Origin: Ananas comosus
Taxonomy: Eukaryota; Streptophyta; Magnoliopsida; Poales; Bromeliaceae
DNA length: 64,000 nucleotides
Assembly (NCBI RefSeq): GCF_001540865.1
Contig: NC_033638.1
Span: 828,726 to 892,725, forward strand
Direction of reading: 5' to 3'
Of the stretch, positions 34,208 to 46,043 are shown piece after piece (the stretch's first letter is position 1; every line of letters begins with the position of its first letter). Made by a program: the position numbers and the translations under genes. The notes below the pieces were generated by a model. That model worked only from the letters and a program-made list of their open reading frames with translations, was not told where the DNA came from and did not search any database.

Positions 34208-35090
34208 GGCCCGTTTGAGAAAAAGTTATTTATGCAGAATTGATTTTGGATAAAGTTGTAGAGCGTTTGGTTGTGTTTAGATGAAAAGCAATTTTTTGAA
34301 GTGATTTTGTAAAACTATTTGGCAAATTTTTTTTTAATGTTGGCATATAATAGTTTTTTTACTAAATTTTATTAAAGAAATTTAAAATTTGAATTTAAAT
34401 TAAAAATTTAAATATGAATTAAAATTCTAAAGATTAAAGTTTAAATTTTAATTTTAAATTTGCACAAAAATTTAAATTTGATATTTTAATTTAAAATATA
34501 AATTTAAAAATTTAAAATTTAAAATTTTAATTTCAAATATAATATCAAAATTTGAAATTTAAAATTTAACATTGAAAATTTGAAATTTAAAATTTGAATA
34601 TTATAAATTTAAAACTAACAATTTAAAAATTGAAATTAAAAATTAAAATTTTAAATTTTGAAATTTGTAATTTGAAAATCAAAACTTATAATTTAAATTC
34701 TTAAATTTTAAATTTAAATTTAAAATTTTGAATTTTAAAATTTAAAAATTGAGATTTGAGATTTAAATTTGAAATTTGATATCTTTAAAATTTAAAATTT
34801 AAAATTTAAAATTTAAAAATTCAAATCTAAATTTAAAATTTAAAATTAAGATTTGAATTTAAATTTAAAATTTAAATATAAAATCAAAATAAAAATTTAA
34901 AGTTTGAGTTCAAAATTAGAATGAGATTTCAAGAAGCAGGTTTTAGTTGCTTCTGATTTTGGACCTGAAAAATCAGAAAATTGATCTTAAAAATCATAAT
35001 CAAATTTTAAAAACGAAGTTGCCAAATGCTTTATTGAACCGAAAATTATTTTTGGATCCAAAATCACTTTCAGAATCTAGGCCAAACTTG
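34208..35090. mobile_element. MITE with AT-only repetitive core
   Basis: The left end (GGGCCCGTTTGAG, then cagaattgattttgg) and the right end (inverted: GTCCCAAGTTTGG, then agattctgaaagtgattttgg) are imperfect inverted repeats. The core (34380-34920) is almost only 'aaatttaaaattt' text in both orientations. A related element lies at 46735-47321. The flanks TTA and TTT are a weak candidate target duplication. Confidence 0.6.
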
Positions 35091-35409
35091 GGACTTTATG
35101 CTAATGCATTTTTGAGTTTTCAACAAGCAACAATCTTGAAATAAATGATATCATTTTAATTCCTTTGGAGGACACAGTTTTTAATGAAAAATTTGATGTG
35201 ACAGTCCAAATAGTCTAATATCGGATGGAAAATGAGTTGTAATTGGGAATATGAGCCACAAACTCTACTAAGGGCTTGTTTGGTAAATGGCTCCCGAAAA
35301 AAAATTATTTTTAAAAATAGCTCCAATAAATTTATATTTGCAAAATTGCTCTGGCCCTGCCAATCAAGCGCCACGTCAGCGCCACGCGGGCTGGGCTGGG
35401 GCCAGTCAG

Positions 35410-35860
35410 ATAAGTTAAACACGGTGAACAGTTCACCGTGTCTAGACACAGTGAACCATTCACCGTGTCCAAACTGTTTATACCGGCTTGGACTTGCACT
35501 GCAAGTCCAAGTGGCCAAGCCAGAGGGAGAGGACTTGCCAAAGGGAGAGGGCCCGGAGGGGGGGGGAGGGGGGGTAATACACAAGACACAGGGAACTATT
35601 CACCGTGTCTTAAACGCGGTGAATAGTTCATCATGTCTAAACTCAGTGAATAGTTCCCCGTGTTTAGATATGGTGAATCATTCACCGTGTTCAATAGTAA
35701 TACCAATACTTAAAAATTTCTTGTATTATTGTAATACACGAGACACGGGGAACTATTCACGGTGAATAGTTCATTGTGTCTAAACTCGGTGAATAGTTTC
35801 CCGTGTTTAGACATGGTAAATCATTCACCGTGTTCAATAGTAATACCAGCACTTAGAAAT
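35410..35860. repeat. Palindrome array at left MULE end
   Basis: Repeated palindromes of the type CACGGTGAA-N3/4-TTCACCGTG at about 35420-35482, 35592-35700 and 35742-35850, spaced about 27 bases apart and joined by 'tctaaac/tttagac' linkers. The last two blocks are a tandem duplication (each ends 'caatagtaatacca.cactta'-like text) not present in the right arm. A G-rich run (35555-35575) separates the inner and outer arrays. Confidence 0.85.
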
Positions 35861-36078
35861 TTTTTTAGCGCAATAAACCACAAAATACAACATCACAGCG
35901 CAACAACAAATTTAATACAACAATACAAGAAATTTAACATCAACAATACAACAACAAATCCAACAGAACATCAATAAAGTATCAATGCCAGATCATCACA
36001 ACAGAATATCAAAAATTAAAGCAAGCTTCTCAATAATATAGAAGTTCGGTGTAATTTAAAATTTGTAAAAATATAATG

Positions 36079-38383
36079 TTATGTTCTCTTCCTAGTCCTT
36101 CGACCACGTCTACATACACGTCCCTACCACGTCCGCGATAATGATCAACATCATGCTCATCAAAAGGCTCTAAGACCTCCAACTGGTCGAGATGCTCGAT
36201 AGCAGCACTCTTAATAACCGGCTGAGTGTTTTGCGTCTGATCACCCTTCTGATCTCGTGCTCAATCATAACAGGTGTCGGTAGTATATCTGGCCGTGGAG
36301 GAGCTGAAGAGGAGGGCTAATCTGTACGGAGAGACTGCAACTGACGTCGGCGCCTATAATAAACAATGTCAACTGGCCGAGGTGGATCCTCTGGTACATA
36401 AGGTGGCTCCTGTATTGGTGAAGATGACTTTGGTGGACTATAAATTGGTATATGGCCTGACGTCGATGGTCCACCATATTCTGCTGGCCGTGGAGGTACA
36501 GTATATGAAAGCGTAGGTAAAATCTCCAAAACTGCTTTCATCTGATCGGCAACGTGTGATAGGGCATCTAATATTCTACCTCCTGTAATATCTGGCTGAA
36601 CACGTCTAATCGTATAATGTGATCTCTATACGATATCAACCTGAAATAAAAGTACCATCATAAAGATTATACGGAACTTTCTTGTATATATAAAAATAAA
36701 TATAAAAAGATATTATATATTAAAATCATACCAATACTCTCTTTACGTGACCACGTGGCTGATACGCGAGGGGTGACCTCTGTATTGGCCTAGATATCCA
36801 CCAACTGGTGATTCTCCAATACCACTGCATGTAAACAGTGGTAGCTCATATATGATCTGGATATATGATCTGGATATACCTCCGGATCCACCTCTACTTT
36901 ATCCACCAATTTATCATCCTAATGCTGAATATATGAAGTATGGTATGCCGCCTAATTCTCATCTGCTCTACCTCGTGAAGTGATGCGAAGTATGGCAACC
37001 ACTGCTTTAGGTATATACTGTAATAGACCAAACTGTCGAAGCACACAATCCGAAAGATGCAGCTCAATAATGTGGAAGCAGACTAAGGTGGTCCTCGATC
37101 GCCAAACCTGGGACCCTGCTAGACAAAAAGGTGGGAGCATCTCTAATACTGTGTCTATATAAGGCCTTTATGTAATCTATTGTGAAAAATATATATGATT
37201 ACTTATCCAAATGTTTTAAATCCAATGTGCAGTTATAATAAGATTTAGTTATTTTCATTTACCTGAGACTCTAGCCGCTGATCAAATTGATCACGATAAA
37301 ACCCAATGTCAGTAGTCCTGACATTGTCCCAAAAAGTGAGTCTGGTATTCTACCTGATTCATTTATATCATATTAGTTATGAATAAATAGTATATAGAAA
37401 ACTTAAAATGAAAAAATACTTACCTACACCCTAGTGGCATGTCGACAAGCTCAGGCTGCGATCCTACTATCTCAGGGCGGCCAATGTGCAGGTCGTCCCA
37501 TGCCCATATCTATACAAAAAGATAGTTAGAAATGGAAATAAAAATCATGACTTATATAGTGCTAGTAAGGCAATATACCCGAAGTAATGTCCTAAAACAA
37601 CAACACTCGACCTTTCCCCTCATGCAAGCATTTCCTAATGCCCGATAGAGATGAGCTAGCGCGGCTTCACCCCATGCCAACTTACCGCAAAGGTCAAAAT
37701 CCTTTAAAAGTGACAATCATTTCAAATGCACTTTATTCCCGCTTGGATTTGGAAACAAACTACATCCTATCTCAAATAGTATATATGCTCTCGCTGCAGC
37801 TTGAACAATAGTGGGAGGTGCATCTAAGGCGATATTATGAAAATGATGGTATAACCAGTCTATCTTTATCTCACTGTCCCTAATATCCTGAGGAACCACC
37901 CCGAGAAGTAGCCCGCAGAGTTCTGGCCACTGATATGATGCCCCTCCGGTCACAACCCTATCATGGACGTAGAGTCCAGTAATAACAGCGACGTCCATCA
38001 AAGTAATAGTCATCTCTCCTTATCGCAAATGGAAACTCTGCGCCTCCCTCCGCCACCTCTCGACCAATAATCCCAATAACAACTGATCAAGCTGTAGGCC
38101 CTGCAATCGTGAAACATAAAAAAATTCTGCTCGTCGCAATAGGTCCAAAACTGGAGGATGCTCAATTTGTTATCTGTTCATTTTACGGTCACGCTCTGTG
38201 AATTGAATAGGAGAATAATCCTGCATGAACTTAAAATGTCAGATTAATATTAGTACATAGTTTATAAGTAAATTTGAAATGTTTAAAAAAAATCACATCC
38301 TCTCTAATCAAAGTAGATTTATACTGTGGCTGCTCAGTCAGCACGGATGTATCAATCGGTCCCGGCTCCTCATGATCGTCCAT
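36079..38383 (-). pseudogene. Plant mobile domain (PMD) protein gene, left copy
   Basis: PMD (aminotransferase-like, PF10536) proteins are found in some MULE and Gypsy elements and in the host MAIN/MAIL group; their role in the element is not known. On the minus strand the frame starts at 38383 (MDDHEEPG...), has a first intron like the right copy, and continues through FFYVSRLQGLQLDQLLLG, ITLMDVAVITGL, YQWPELCGLL and LYHHFHNIALDAPP (37717-38013 open). The Pro-rich C-terminal part (YSPPKSSSPIQEPPYVPED) is at 36317-36541. Lesions: a TAA soon after exon 2 starts (right copy has TGA at the same codon), a TGA ending the frame at 37717, and others. It sits just downstream of the transposase on the same strand. 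Confidence 0.75.
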
Positions 38384-38458
38384 ATAAAATAGTCAAATAA
38401 ATTCAATGAGAAACAAAAGGATGTCACATGAGTGCATAAGCATAAAATATGAAAAAAG

Positions 38459-40800
38459 TTAAAGTGTAATTTTCATATAAGAAAATCTAGCGACGACGTC
38501 TCTCGGTCCTTCTTTGCTGATTTTTCGGACATGTGCTTTTATAATGTCCAGGCTATTTATACATACTACACTTGCCCCTTCTATTCCCAGCGCCTTCGTC
38601 CATAATATTATGGATATGCGTAGATTTGGGTCGTCCCTTTTTTCTTCTCCCGCGTGGTGGCAGTATAGGTAAATCATATGACTCGATTCAATAACAACGA
38701 TCGGGAACAGGGTAGAACTGCGGTTCATAAGCTTTACGATAGGATGCGGCAGTATATCAAGGAAAACATAAGCCATAATAATCTATGTTTATGTGTGAAG
38801 AACTACAACATCACAAAATATGTGAACAAGGGATTCCTGTGAGTTGCAAACACAAACATGACATGTAGAACTATTTTCATTGATAATCACTTGGTATTGA
38901 TCATCCCCGCAAGTAAGTATGTCGAACTCGTGATTTCGAAATCGTCGAACTGTATATACTCTAGCATTTCTCATTCGGCTATTGATGGTGTTTTCAACAG
39001 TCGATACAAACTGCGTAGACATTGTTGCGCCCTCCGCACGATGTTTTAGGAAAAATTTTACCACTCGATGTAACGTTGCCATCACAAAAGCTATAATCGG
39101 TAAGGCACGAATTCCCCTCAATACCCCATTTAAACTTCCCGATCGGTTAGTTGTCATAATACCAAATCGTCGACCACCATCAAAAGCTTTAGCCCAGTAT
39201 GTCCTATCGGTATGAAAATTGTCAACCCAAAGCCAAACTTCTTCATCCATAGCCTTCAATTCTTTCTTTAATGCGTAATATTGTCGTTCTTCTAAAGTAT
39301 TCTCAATTCTCTAAAATATTTTAAGTAAATATTTTGCTTTGAAATAAATATTCATATCGGCCTTCATATGTCGCAAACACCATCGATGAGCATGACCTTC
39401 GGATGGTGGGAATACAAGTGCAATGAGATTCGCTAGCCCTTTAAAACGATATGAAATTAGTGTAATAACTCGAGATCGTGTTATATACATTCTTAGGCAA
39501 CTTAAAAACCATTCCGAACTCGAGCCATTCTCTTCCTCACAAATTGCGAACGCTAGCGGAAACAAACCACCATTAGCATCGACACCTGTGGCAATTAATG
39601 CGTAGCCTCCATATTTTCCATACAAATGGGTAGTATCGATACTAAGTAATGATCGGCAATACTCCTAACCATAAATCGACAGTCCAAAAGCCCAAAAGGC
39701 TCGTGAAAACATTCTAGTAGTGCTCGTCATCCTAATAAAATCAATCTTCGTAATAGTTTCAGGATTTGTTGCTTCCAGTATGGAAAAGTATCGAGAAAGG
39801 TCGCAGTATGATTGCTCTCAACTACCGTATATAATTTGTAGTGCTTTATTCTGAGCCCGCTGAGTCTTGCTATATGATATGTTAACGTGCGTCACACTCT
39901 GAACTTGAGATTGAATTTTCATAGGACTCGTAGTAAGCTTTACCTTCAATGTAGGTAGTATAAATTGACATATGAAAGAGGATGTACAGTTTCGATGTGT
40001 TGTATTCAGAATTGGAACCACACATGTGTGTGGACCTCTATAAGTCTTTATTTTAAAAAATGAACTATCTTTTGGTTGAGAGGCATGTAATCTCCATAGG
40101 CAATAATCGACCACAAATCTCACAGTGTATCTAGTTGTATTCGACTTAACAACTTTAACCTGCACATTACGTGCGATGTGCCAAGCTTCCAAAGCATTCA
40201 CCAAGAATGATTTATTAGAAAATGTCAGATTAGCCCATGCCTCATCACTTGGAGGATCTTGATCAATATTTTGTTCGGTGTATGCATCAACAACGGATTG
40301 ATGAATTAATTCATCGCGTAAAAGAAATCGTTGTCGTTGATCTTCAAATTCATCGAATTCCATCGGATCCGGTACATCATCGTTGTTAGCATTTGAATTT
40401 TCAATCCATTCAACACCTTCATCTCGAATGGCGCATGCGAATGCATTCAAACCACCGTCATGATTAGAATCCAAAGAATACGGAACAAAGGATTCATCAC
40501 CATCACTAGAATCATCATCAATTCGTCTTTGATTCTCTTCATCACTTTCAATAACATACTCATCACTTCTATTTACGTCATCATTATCAAGTGTAGTTCT
40601 CACTTCCCAATCGGACCTCACGAACACTAGATGATGGACCTTTACTTTGATTATGAGGGACAGTAAACCTGCAAAGATATTTAAGATTAACTATTCGCAT
40701 TGGTCTAATTTTCATGTAGCTAAATCATACAATCACCTACCGCTCATTTTAACCAACCAACGGAGACGGATCCATCATAGTAGATGGCAATGATGCGCTA
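38459..40800 (-). pseudogene. MuDR-type transposase gene, left copy (longest)
   Basis: Read on the minus strand: a short first exon-like piece near 40790-40741 (IYYDGSVSVGWLK), an acidic stretch and the MuDR DNA-binding domain in the open frame 40627-39818 (NALEAWHIARNVQVKVVKSN, CLWRLHASQ, FKIKTYRGPHTC), then the MULE catalytic domain (YGKYGGYALIATGVDANGG, 39625-39311) and a SWIM-type zinc finger (CHVCVC...; 39259-38789). In the SWIM finger the final Cys-His of the right copy (FCHV) reads FCDV here. A C-terminal Arg-rich/zinc-knuckle part follows in another frame (38776-38459). Several stops, for example after LLKIF near 39311, break the gene. Confidence 0.8.
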
Positions 40801-40885
40801 ACTGGCACACATGAAACTCTAAACTCTCTATAACACTTACAAGACAGTTATTAATTTCACGCACATTAATTTCACACACATGGCA
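40628..40885. other. Unique centre of the MULE palindrome
   Basis: Carries the first exon/intron region of the left transposase copy and then about 100 bases (40790-40885, with repeated 'ttaatttcac.cacat' text) of unknown origin before the right arm starts. No terminal inverted repeat or palindrome array is present, unlike both outer ends. Confidence 0.6.
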
Positions 40886-42038
40886 CACATGGGCCATGCA
40901 TTAATTGCCACAGGTGTCAATGCCAATGGTGGTTTATTTCTGCTAGCGTTCGCAATTCGTAAGGGAGAGAATGACTCGAGTTCGTAGTGGTTTTTAAGTT
41001 GCCTAAAAAGATATATAACACGATCTCGAGTTATTACACTAATTTCATATCGTTTTAAAGGGCTAGCGAATCTCGTTGCACTTGTATTCCCACCATCCGA
41101 AGGTCATGCTTATCGATGGTGATTGCGACATATGAAGGCCAATATAAATATTCATTTCAAAGCAAAACATTTACTTAAAATATTTTTGAGAATTGGGAAT
41201 ACTTTAGAAGAACGACAATATTACGCATTAAAGGAAGAATTGAAGGTTATGGATGAAAAAGTTTGGCTTTGGGTTGACAATTTTCATACCGATAGGACAT
41301 ACTGGGCTAAAGCTTTTGATGGTGGTCGACGATTCAGTATTATGACAATTAACCGATCGGAAAGTTTAAATAGGGTGTTGAGGGAAGTTCGTGTCTTACC
41401 GATTACAGCTTTTGTGATGACAACGTTTCATCGAGTGGTAGAATTTTTCCTAAAACATCGTGCGGAGGGCGCAGCAATGTCTACGCAGTTTGTATCGACT
41501 GTTGAAAACACTATCAATAGCCGGATGAGAAGTGCTAAAGTATATATAGTTCGACGATTTCGAAATCACGAGTTCGACATACTTACTGGAGGGGATGATC
41601 AATACCAAGTGATTATCAATGGAAACAGTTCTACATGTCATGTTTGTGTTTGCAACTCACAGGAATTCCTTGTTCACATATTTTGTCATGTTGTAGTTCT
41701 TTACACATTAATAGATTATTATGGCTTATGTTTTCCTTGATATACTGCCACATCCAATCGTAAGGCTTATGAACCGCGGTTCCACCCTGTTCCCAATCGT
41801 CGCTATTGGATTGAGTCATATGATTAACCTATACTGCCACCACGCGGGAGAAGAAAAAATGGACGATCCAAATCTACGCGTATCAGTAATATTATGGACG
41901 AAGGCGCTAGGAATAGGAGGGGCAAGTGTAGTATGTATAAACAGCCTGTACATTAGAAAAGCACATGTTCGAAAAATCAGCAAAGAAGGACCGAGAGACG
42001 TCATAGCTAGGTTTTCCTATATGAAAATTACACTTTAA
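40886..42038 (+). pseudogene. MuDR-type transposase, right copy (5' truncated)
   Basis: Inverted partner of 38459-39610. It begins inside the catalytic domain (ALIATGVNANGG) and lacks the DNA-binding domain. The frame at 41123-41740 is open and has the HRVVEFFLKHRAEG region and an apparently intact SWIM finger (CHVCVCNSQ...FCHVV). Stops not present in the left copy (TAG near 40985, TGA near 41119) and absence of a start make it non-functional. The C-terminal part continues in another frame at 41721-42038. Confidence 0.8.
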
Positions 42039-42113
42039 CTTTTATCATATTTTATGCTTATGCACTCATGTTACATTCTTTTGTTTCTCAATGAATTTAT
42101 TTGACTATTTCAT

Positions 42114-44390
42114 ATGGACGATCATGAGGAGCCGGGATCGATTGATACATCCGAGCTGACTGAGCAGCCACAGTATAGATCTACTTTGATTAGAGAGGAG
42201 GTGATTTTTTTTAAACATTTCAAATTTACTTATAAACTATGTACTAATATTGATATGACATTTTAAGTTCATGCAGTATTATTCTTTTATTCAAATTACG
42301 GAGCGTCGCCGTAAAATGAACAGATGACAAATTGAGCATCCTCCAGTTTTGGACCTATTGCGACGAGCAGAATTTTTTTATGTTTCACGATTGCGGGGCC
42401 TACAGCTTGATCAGTTGTTATTGGGATCATTAGTCGAGAAGTGGCGGAGGGGGATGCAGAGTTTTCATTTGCGACAAGGAGAGATGACTATTACGTTGAT
42501 GGACGTCGCTGTTATTACTGGAGTCTTCGTCCATGGTAGGGCTGTGACCGGAGGTGCATCATATCAGTGGCCAGAGCTTTGCGGGCTACTTCTCGGGGTG
42601 GTTTCTCAGGATATTAGGGGCGGTGAGATAAAGATAGACTGGTTATACCATCATTTCCATGATATCGCCTTAGATGCACCTCCCGCTATTGTTCGAGCTA
42701 CAGCGATAGCATATATACTATTTGAGATTGGATGTAGTTTGTTTTAAAATCCAAGCGGGAATAGAGTGCATTTGAAATGGTTGTTACTTATAGAGGATTT
42801 TGACCTTTGCGGTGAGTTGGCATGGGGTGAAGCCGTGCTAGCTTATCTCTATCGGGCATTAGGAAATGCTTGTATGAGGGGGAAGGTCGAGTGTTGTTGT
42901 TTTCGGACATTACTTCAGGTATATTGCCTTACTAGGACTATATAAGTCATGATATTTGTTTCTATTTCTAATTATCTTTTTGTATAGATATGGGTATGGG
43001 ACGACCTGTACATTCTCCCCTAAGATAGTAGGACCGCAGCCTGAGCTTATCGACACACCACTAGGGTGTAGGTAAGTATTTTTCATTTTAAGTTTTTTAT
43101 ATACTATTTATTCATAACTAATATGATATAAATGAATCAGGTGGAATACCAGACTGGCTTTTCGGGACAATGTCAGGACTACTGACATTGAGTTTTATCG
43201 TGATCAGCTTGATCAGCAGCTAGAGTCTCAGGTAAATGAAAATAACTCAATCTTATTATAACTGCACATTAGATTTAAAACATTTAGATTAGTAATTATA
43301 TGTATTTTTCATAATAGATTACATGGAGGCCTTATACAGACAGTATTAGATACGCTCCCACCCTTTTGTCTAGCGGGGTCCCAGGTTTGGCGATCGAGGA
43401 CCACCTTAGTCTGCTTCCACATTATTGAGCTGCATCTTTCGGATTGTGTGCTTCGACAGTTTGGTCTATTACAGTATATATCTGATGCAGTGGTTGCCAT
43501 ACCTCGCGACACTTTACGAGGTAGAGTAGATAAGAATTGGGCGGCATACCATACTTCATATATTCAGCGTTAAGATGATAGATTGGTGGATATAGTAGAG
43601 GTGGATCCGGAGGTAGATCCAAATCATATACGAGCTATCACTGTTTACATGCAGCGGTATTGGAGGATCACCAAGAGGTGGATATTTAGACAAGTACAGA
43701 GGGCATCCCTTGGGTATCAGCCACATGGTCACGTCGAGAGAGTATTGGTATGACTTTAATATATAATATTTTTTTATATTTATTTTTATATATATAAGAA
43801 AGTTTCGTATAATCTTTATGATGTTGCTTTTATTTCAGGTCGATATCATATAGAGATCACATTATACGATTAGACGTGTTCAGCTAGATATTACAGGAGG
43901 TAGAATATTAGATGCCCTATCACACGTTGCCGATCAGATGAAAGCAGTTTTGGAGATTTTACCTACGCTTTCATATACTGTACCTCCACGGCCAGCAGAA
44001 TATGGTGGACCATCGACGTCAGGCCATATACCAATTTATAGTCCACCAAAGTCATCTTCACCGATACAGGAGCCACCTTATGTACCAGAGGATCCACCTC
44101 GGCCAGTTGATATTGTTTATTATAGGCGCCGACGTCAGTTGCAGTCTCTCCGTATAGATTAGCCTTCATCTTCATCTCCTCTACGGCCAGACATACTACC
44201 GACACCTGTTATTATTGAGCACGAGATTAGCCGGGTGATCGAAACGCAAGACACTCAGCCTATTATCGAGGGTGCTGCTATCGAGCATCTCGACCAGTTG
44301 GAGGTCTTAGAGCCTTTTGATGAGCATGGTGTTGATCGTGGTAGAGAACGTGTAGGTAGACGTGGTCGAGGGATTAGGAGGAGAACATGA
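42114..44390 (+). pseudogene. Plant mobile domain (PMD) protein gene, right copy
   Basis: Exon 1 is 42114-42200 (MDDHEEPGSIDTSELTEQPQ...), a 76-base intron follows (GT at 42201, AG to 42276), and exon 2 meets a TGA at 42325-42327 at the same codon where the left copy has TAA. The PMD core is open at 42349-42747 (FFYVSRLRGLQLDQLLLG, MDVAVITGV, YQWPELCGLL, LYHHFHDIALDAPP), with a further TAA at 42745. The Pro-rich segment (43938-44162) and an Arg-rich C-terminus ending at 44390 follow. Same family and order as the left copy, read outward from the palindrome centre. Confidence 0.75.
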
Positions 44391-44631
44391 CATTATATTT
44401 TTATAAATTTTAAATTACACCGAACTTTCTATATTATGGAGAAACTTGCTTTAATTTTTGATATTCTGTTGTGATGATCTGGTATTGATGCTTTATTGAT
44501 GTTCTGTTGGATTTGTTGTTATATTGTTGATATTGAATTTCTTGTATTGTTGTATTTAATTTGTTGTTGCGCTGTAATGTTGTATTTTGTGGTTTATTGC
44601 GCTAAAAAAATTTCTAAGTGCCGGTATTACT

Positions 44632-44880
44632 ATTGAACACGGTGAATGGTTCACCGTGTCTAAACACGGAGAACTGTTCAACGTGTTTAGACACGGTGAA
44701 CTATTCACCGCGTTTAGACATGGTGAATAGTTTTTCGTGTCTCGTGTATTACCCCCCTTTCGGGCCCTCTCCCTCTGGCAAGTCCTCTCCTTCTGGCTTG
44801 GACTTGCACAGTTTGGACACGGTGAATGAATGGTTCACCATGTCCAAACACGGTGAACCATTCACCGTGTCTAGCCCCAG
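44632..44880. repeat. Palindrome array at right MULE end
   Basis: Outer and inner blocks of CACGGTGAA..TTCACCGTG-type palindromes (44636-44740 and 44818-44877) with a unit of about 27 bases (palindrome plus 'tctaaac' or 'tttaga' linker). They are separated by a 'ccctctccctctggcaagtc' stretch that mirrors the G-rich part of the left end. Degenerate units occur near 44715-44740. Confidence 0.85.
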
Positions 44881-45105
44881 TCCAGCCTGCGTGGCGCTTG
44901 CAAATATAAATTTACTGGGGCTATTTTTAAAAATAATTTTTTTCACAGAGCCATTTGCAAAAAAAGCCTTTTTTAAGCCATTGTTGGTTTTGGTGTATTT
45001 TGACTTTATCGCTCTATGGTTTAAAAAGTTGTATTTTTTATTCTATAATTTTGATTGTGGTTTTGTTCTTGTCTAGTTAAATACGGAAGTATAATTGTAT
45101 ATTTT

Positions 45106-45433
45106 AGGGTAAATTGCACGATTGCTCAAACTATAATTTGTCGAGATATCTGGTCCAAACTTTTGAAATTGTTGTACCATCTAGTTCGGACATTAAGAAT
45201 AAGTCCTATAATTCAATTTTGTTGATTAAATATTAATGTGTTGTTTTTGTGGAAACGATAACACAATGTTGTAATGGGTGATGCGCCGAAAATTGAGGTG
45301 TCCCATCATTTTAATGTTAGAGATGTATTAACGTTTAATCAACTAAATTGAATTGTGGGATTTGATTATAATAAACAACAAATTATAGTTTAAAGACCAC
45401 TCACCTGATAGGACCAAACGTGCAATTTACTCT
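45106..45433. mobile_element. MITE with 'gtaaattgcac' termini
   Basis: Left AGGGTAAATTGCACG and right GTGCAATTTACTCT are inverted repeats of about 14 bases. The interior is AT-rich, non-coding, 328 bases in total. The target duplication is not clear. Confidence 0.7.
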
Positions 45434-45714
45434 ATAGTTTATAAACCATAATGTTGTAAAATTTATTTATTTTTTTTATAAATCATTTTATAGTTTTCAT
45501 TTTACCACCATGTGATTTGTAAAGTAGTTGCAATCCTATTTAATAAAATGGTCAGATCACCAAAAAAAAATAAAGTTTGAATATCAAAGTATCACTTGCA
45601 TTAGAGTTTTGAGGATCATTATATTAGGATGGTATGGGGACTATACTTACATAGTACTCGAGAAAAAAAATGTAAAAGGTAAAATATATAAAACTTATCT
45701 GATTATAGACTTTT

Positions 45715-45985
45715 AATTTGACTATCTGATTCTTAAATATTTTGATTTTAATATCTAATCTTTCAATTTGTTCAATATTAGTAAACTGATGGGTTTTTCA
45801 GATACAAAATTTAATTTAATGCTTACTTTAGTGAATTTATAGTTACATGAATTGTTTAAAATAAATTGATTAAATTTGTGAAGATAAACGTCGCCTTCAA
45901 ATTTGGTAGTTAAAGAGTCGCTAAGCGGCTCAAATCAAATAAATTAAATGATTGGGTAGCAAAATCAACGTTTTTCAAGGGTCCG
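45715..45985. repeat. Dispersed AT-rich repeat
   Basis: Shares ordered blocks ('agtgaatttatagtta', 'aaataaattgattaa', 'ggttggatagtaaaatcaa'-type ends) with about 8365-8575, 10195-10395 and 51275-51510. Four copies in the window, no coding capacity. Confidence 0.55.
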
Positions 45986-46043
45986 GTTGTAAGATCAAAA
46001 TCGGTGATAGTTATGGTAAGTTTTATATATTTATATAGACCTA

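Larger units (their letters stand above)
35274..44966. mobile_element. MULE-PMD element in giant inverted duplication
   Basis: Left arm about 35274-39610 and right arm about 40886-44966 are inverted copies of one another over more than 4 kb, around a 1.27 kb unique centre (39610-40886). Each arm has, from centre outward, the 3' part of a MuDR-type transposase gene, a plant-mobile-domain (PMD) gene, and a terminal region with GGTGAA..TTCACC palindromes and a terminal repeat (outermost text ggcttgtttggtaaatggct at left; inverted ggctttttttgcaaatggct at right). The transposase 5' half exists once, in the centre/left. No terminal repeat is seen at the centre, so the 5' end of the parent element was lost. 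A 9-base flanking repeat is at best 6/9. Both genes carry stops, so it cannot move on its own. Confidence 0.8.

Noticed and set aside
44632..44880. Regularly spaced repeats resembling a CRISPR array
   Set aside because: The units are palindromes with short near-identical linkers, they occur at MULE ends in a plant genome, and there are no cas genes. They are transposon terminal repeats.
35264..44975. Clean 9-base target duplication for the composite MULE
   Set aside because: The best alignment of the flanks (tctactaag and ttttttaag) matches only six of nine positions, too weak to call.
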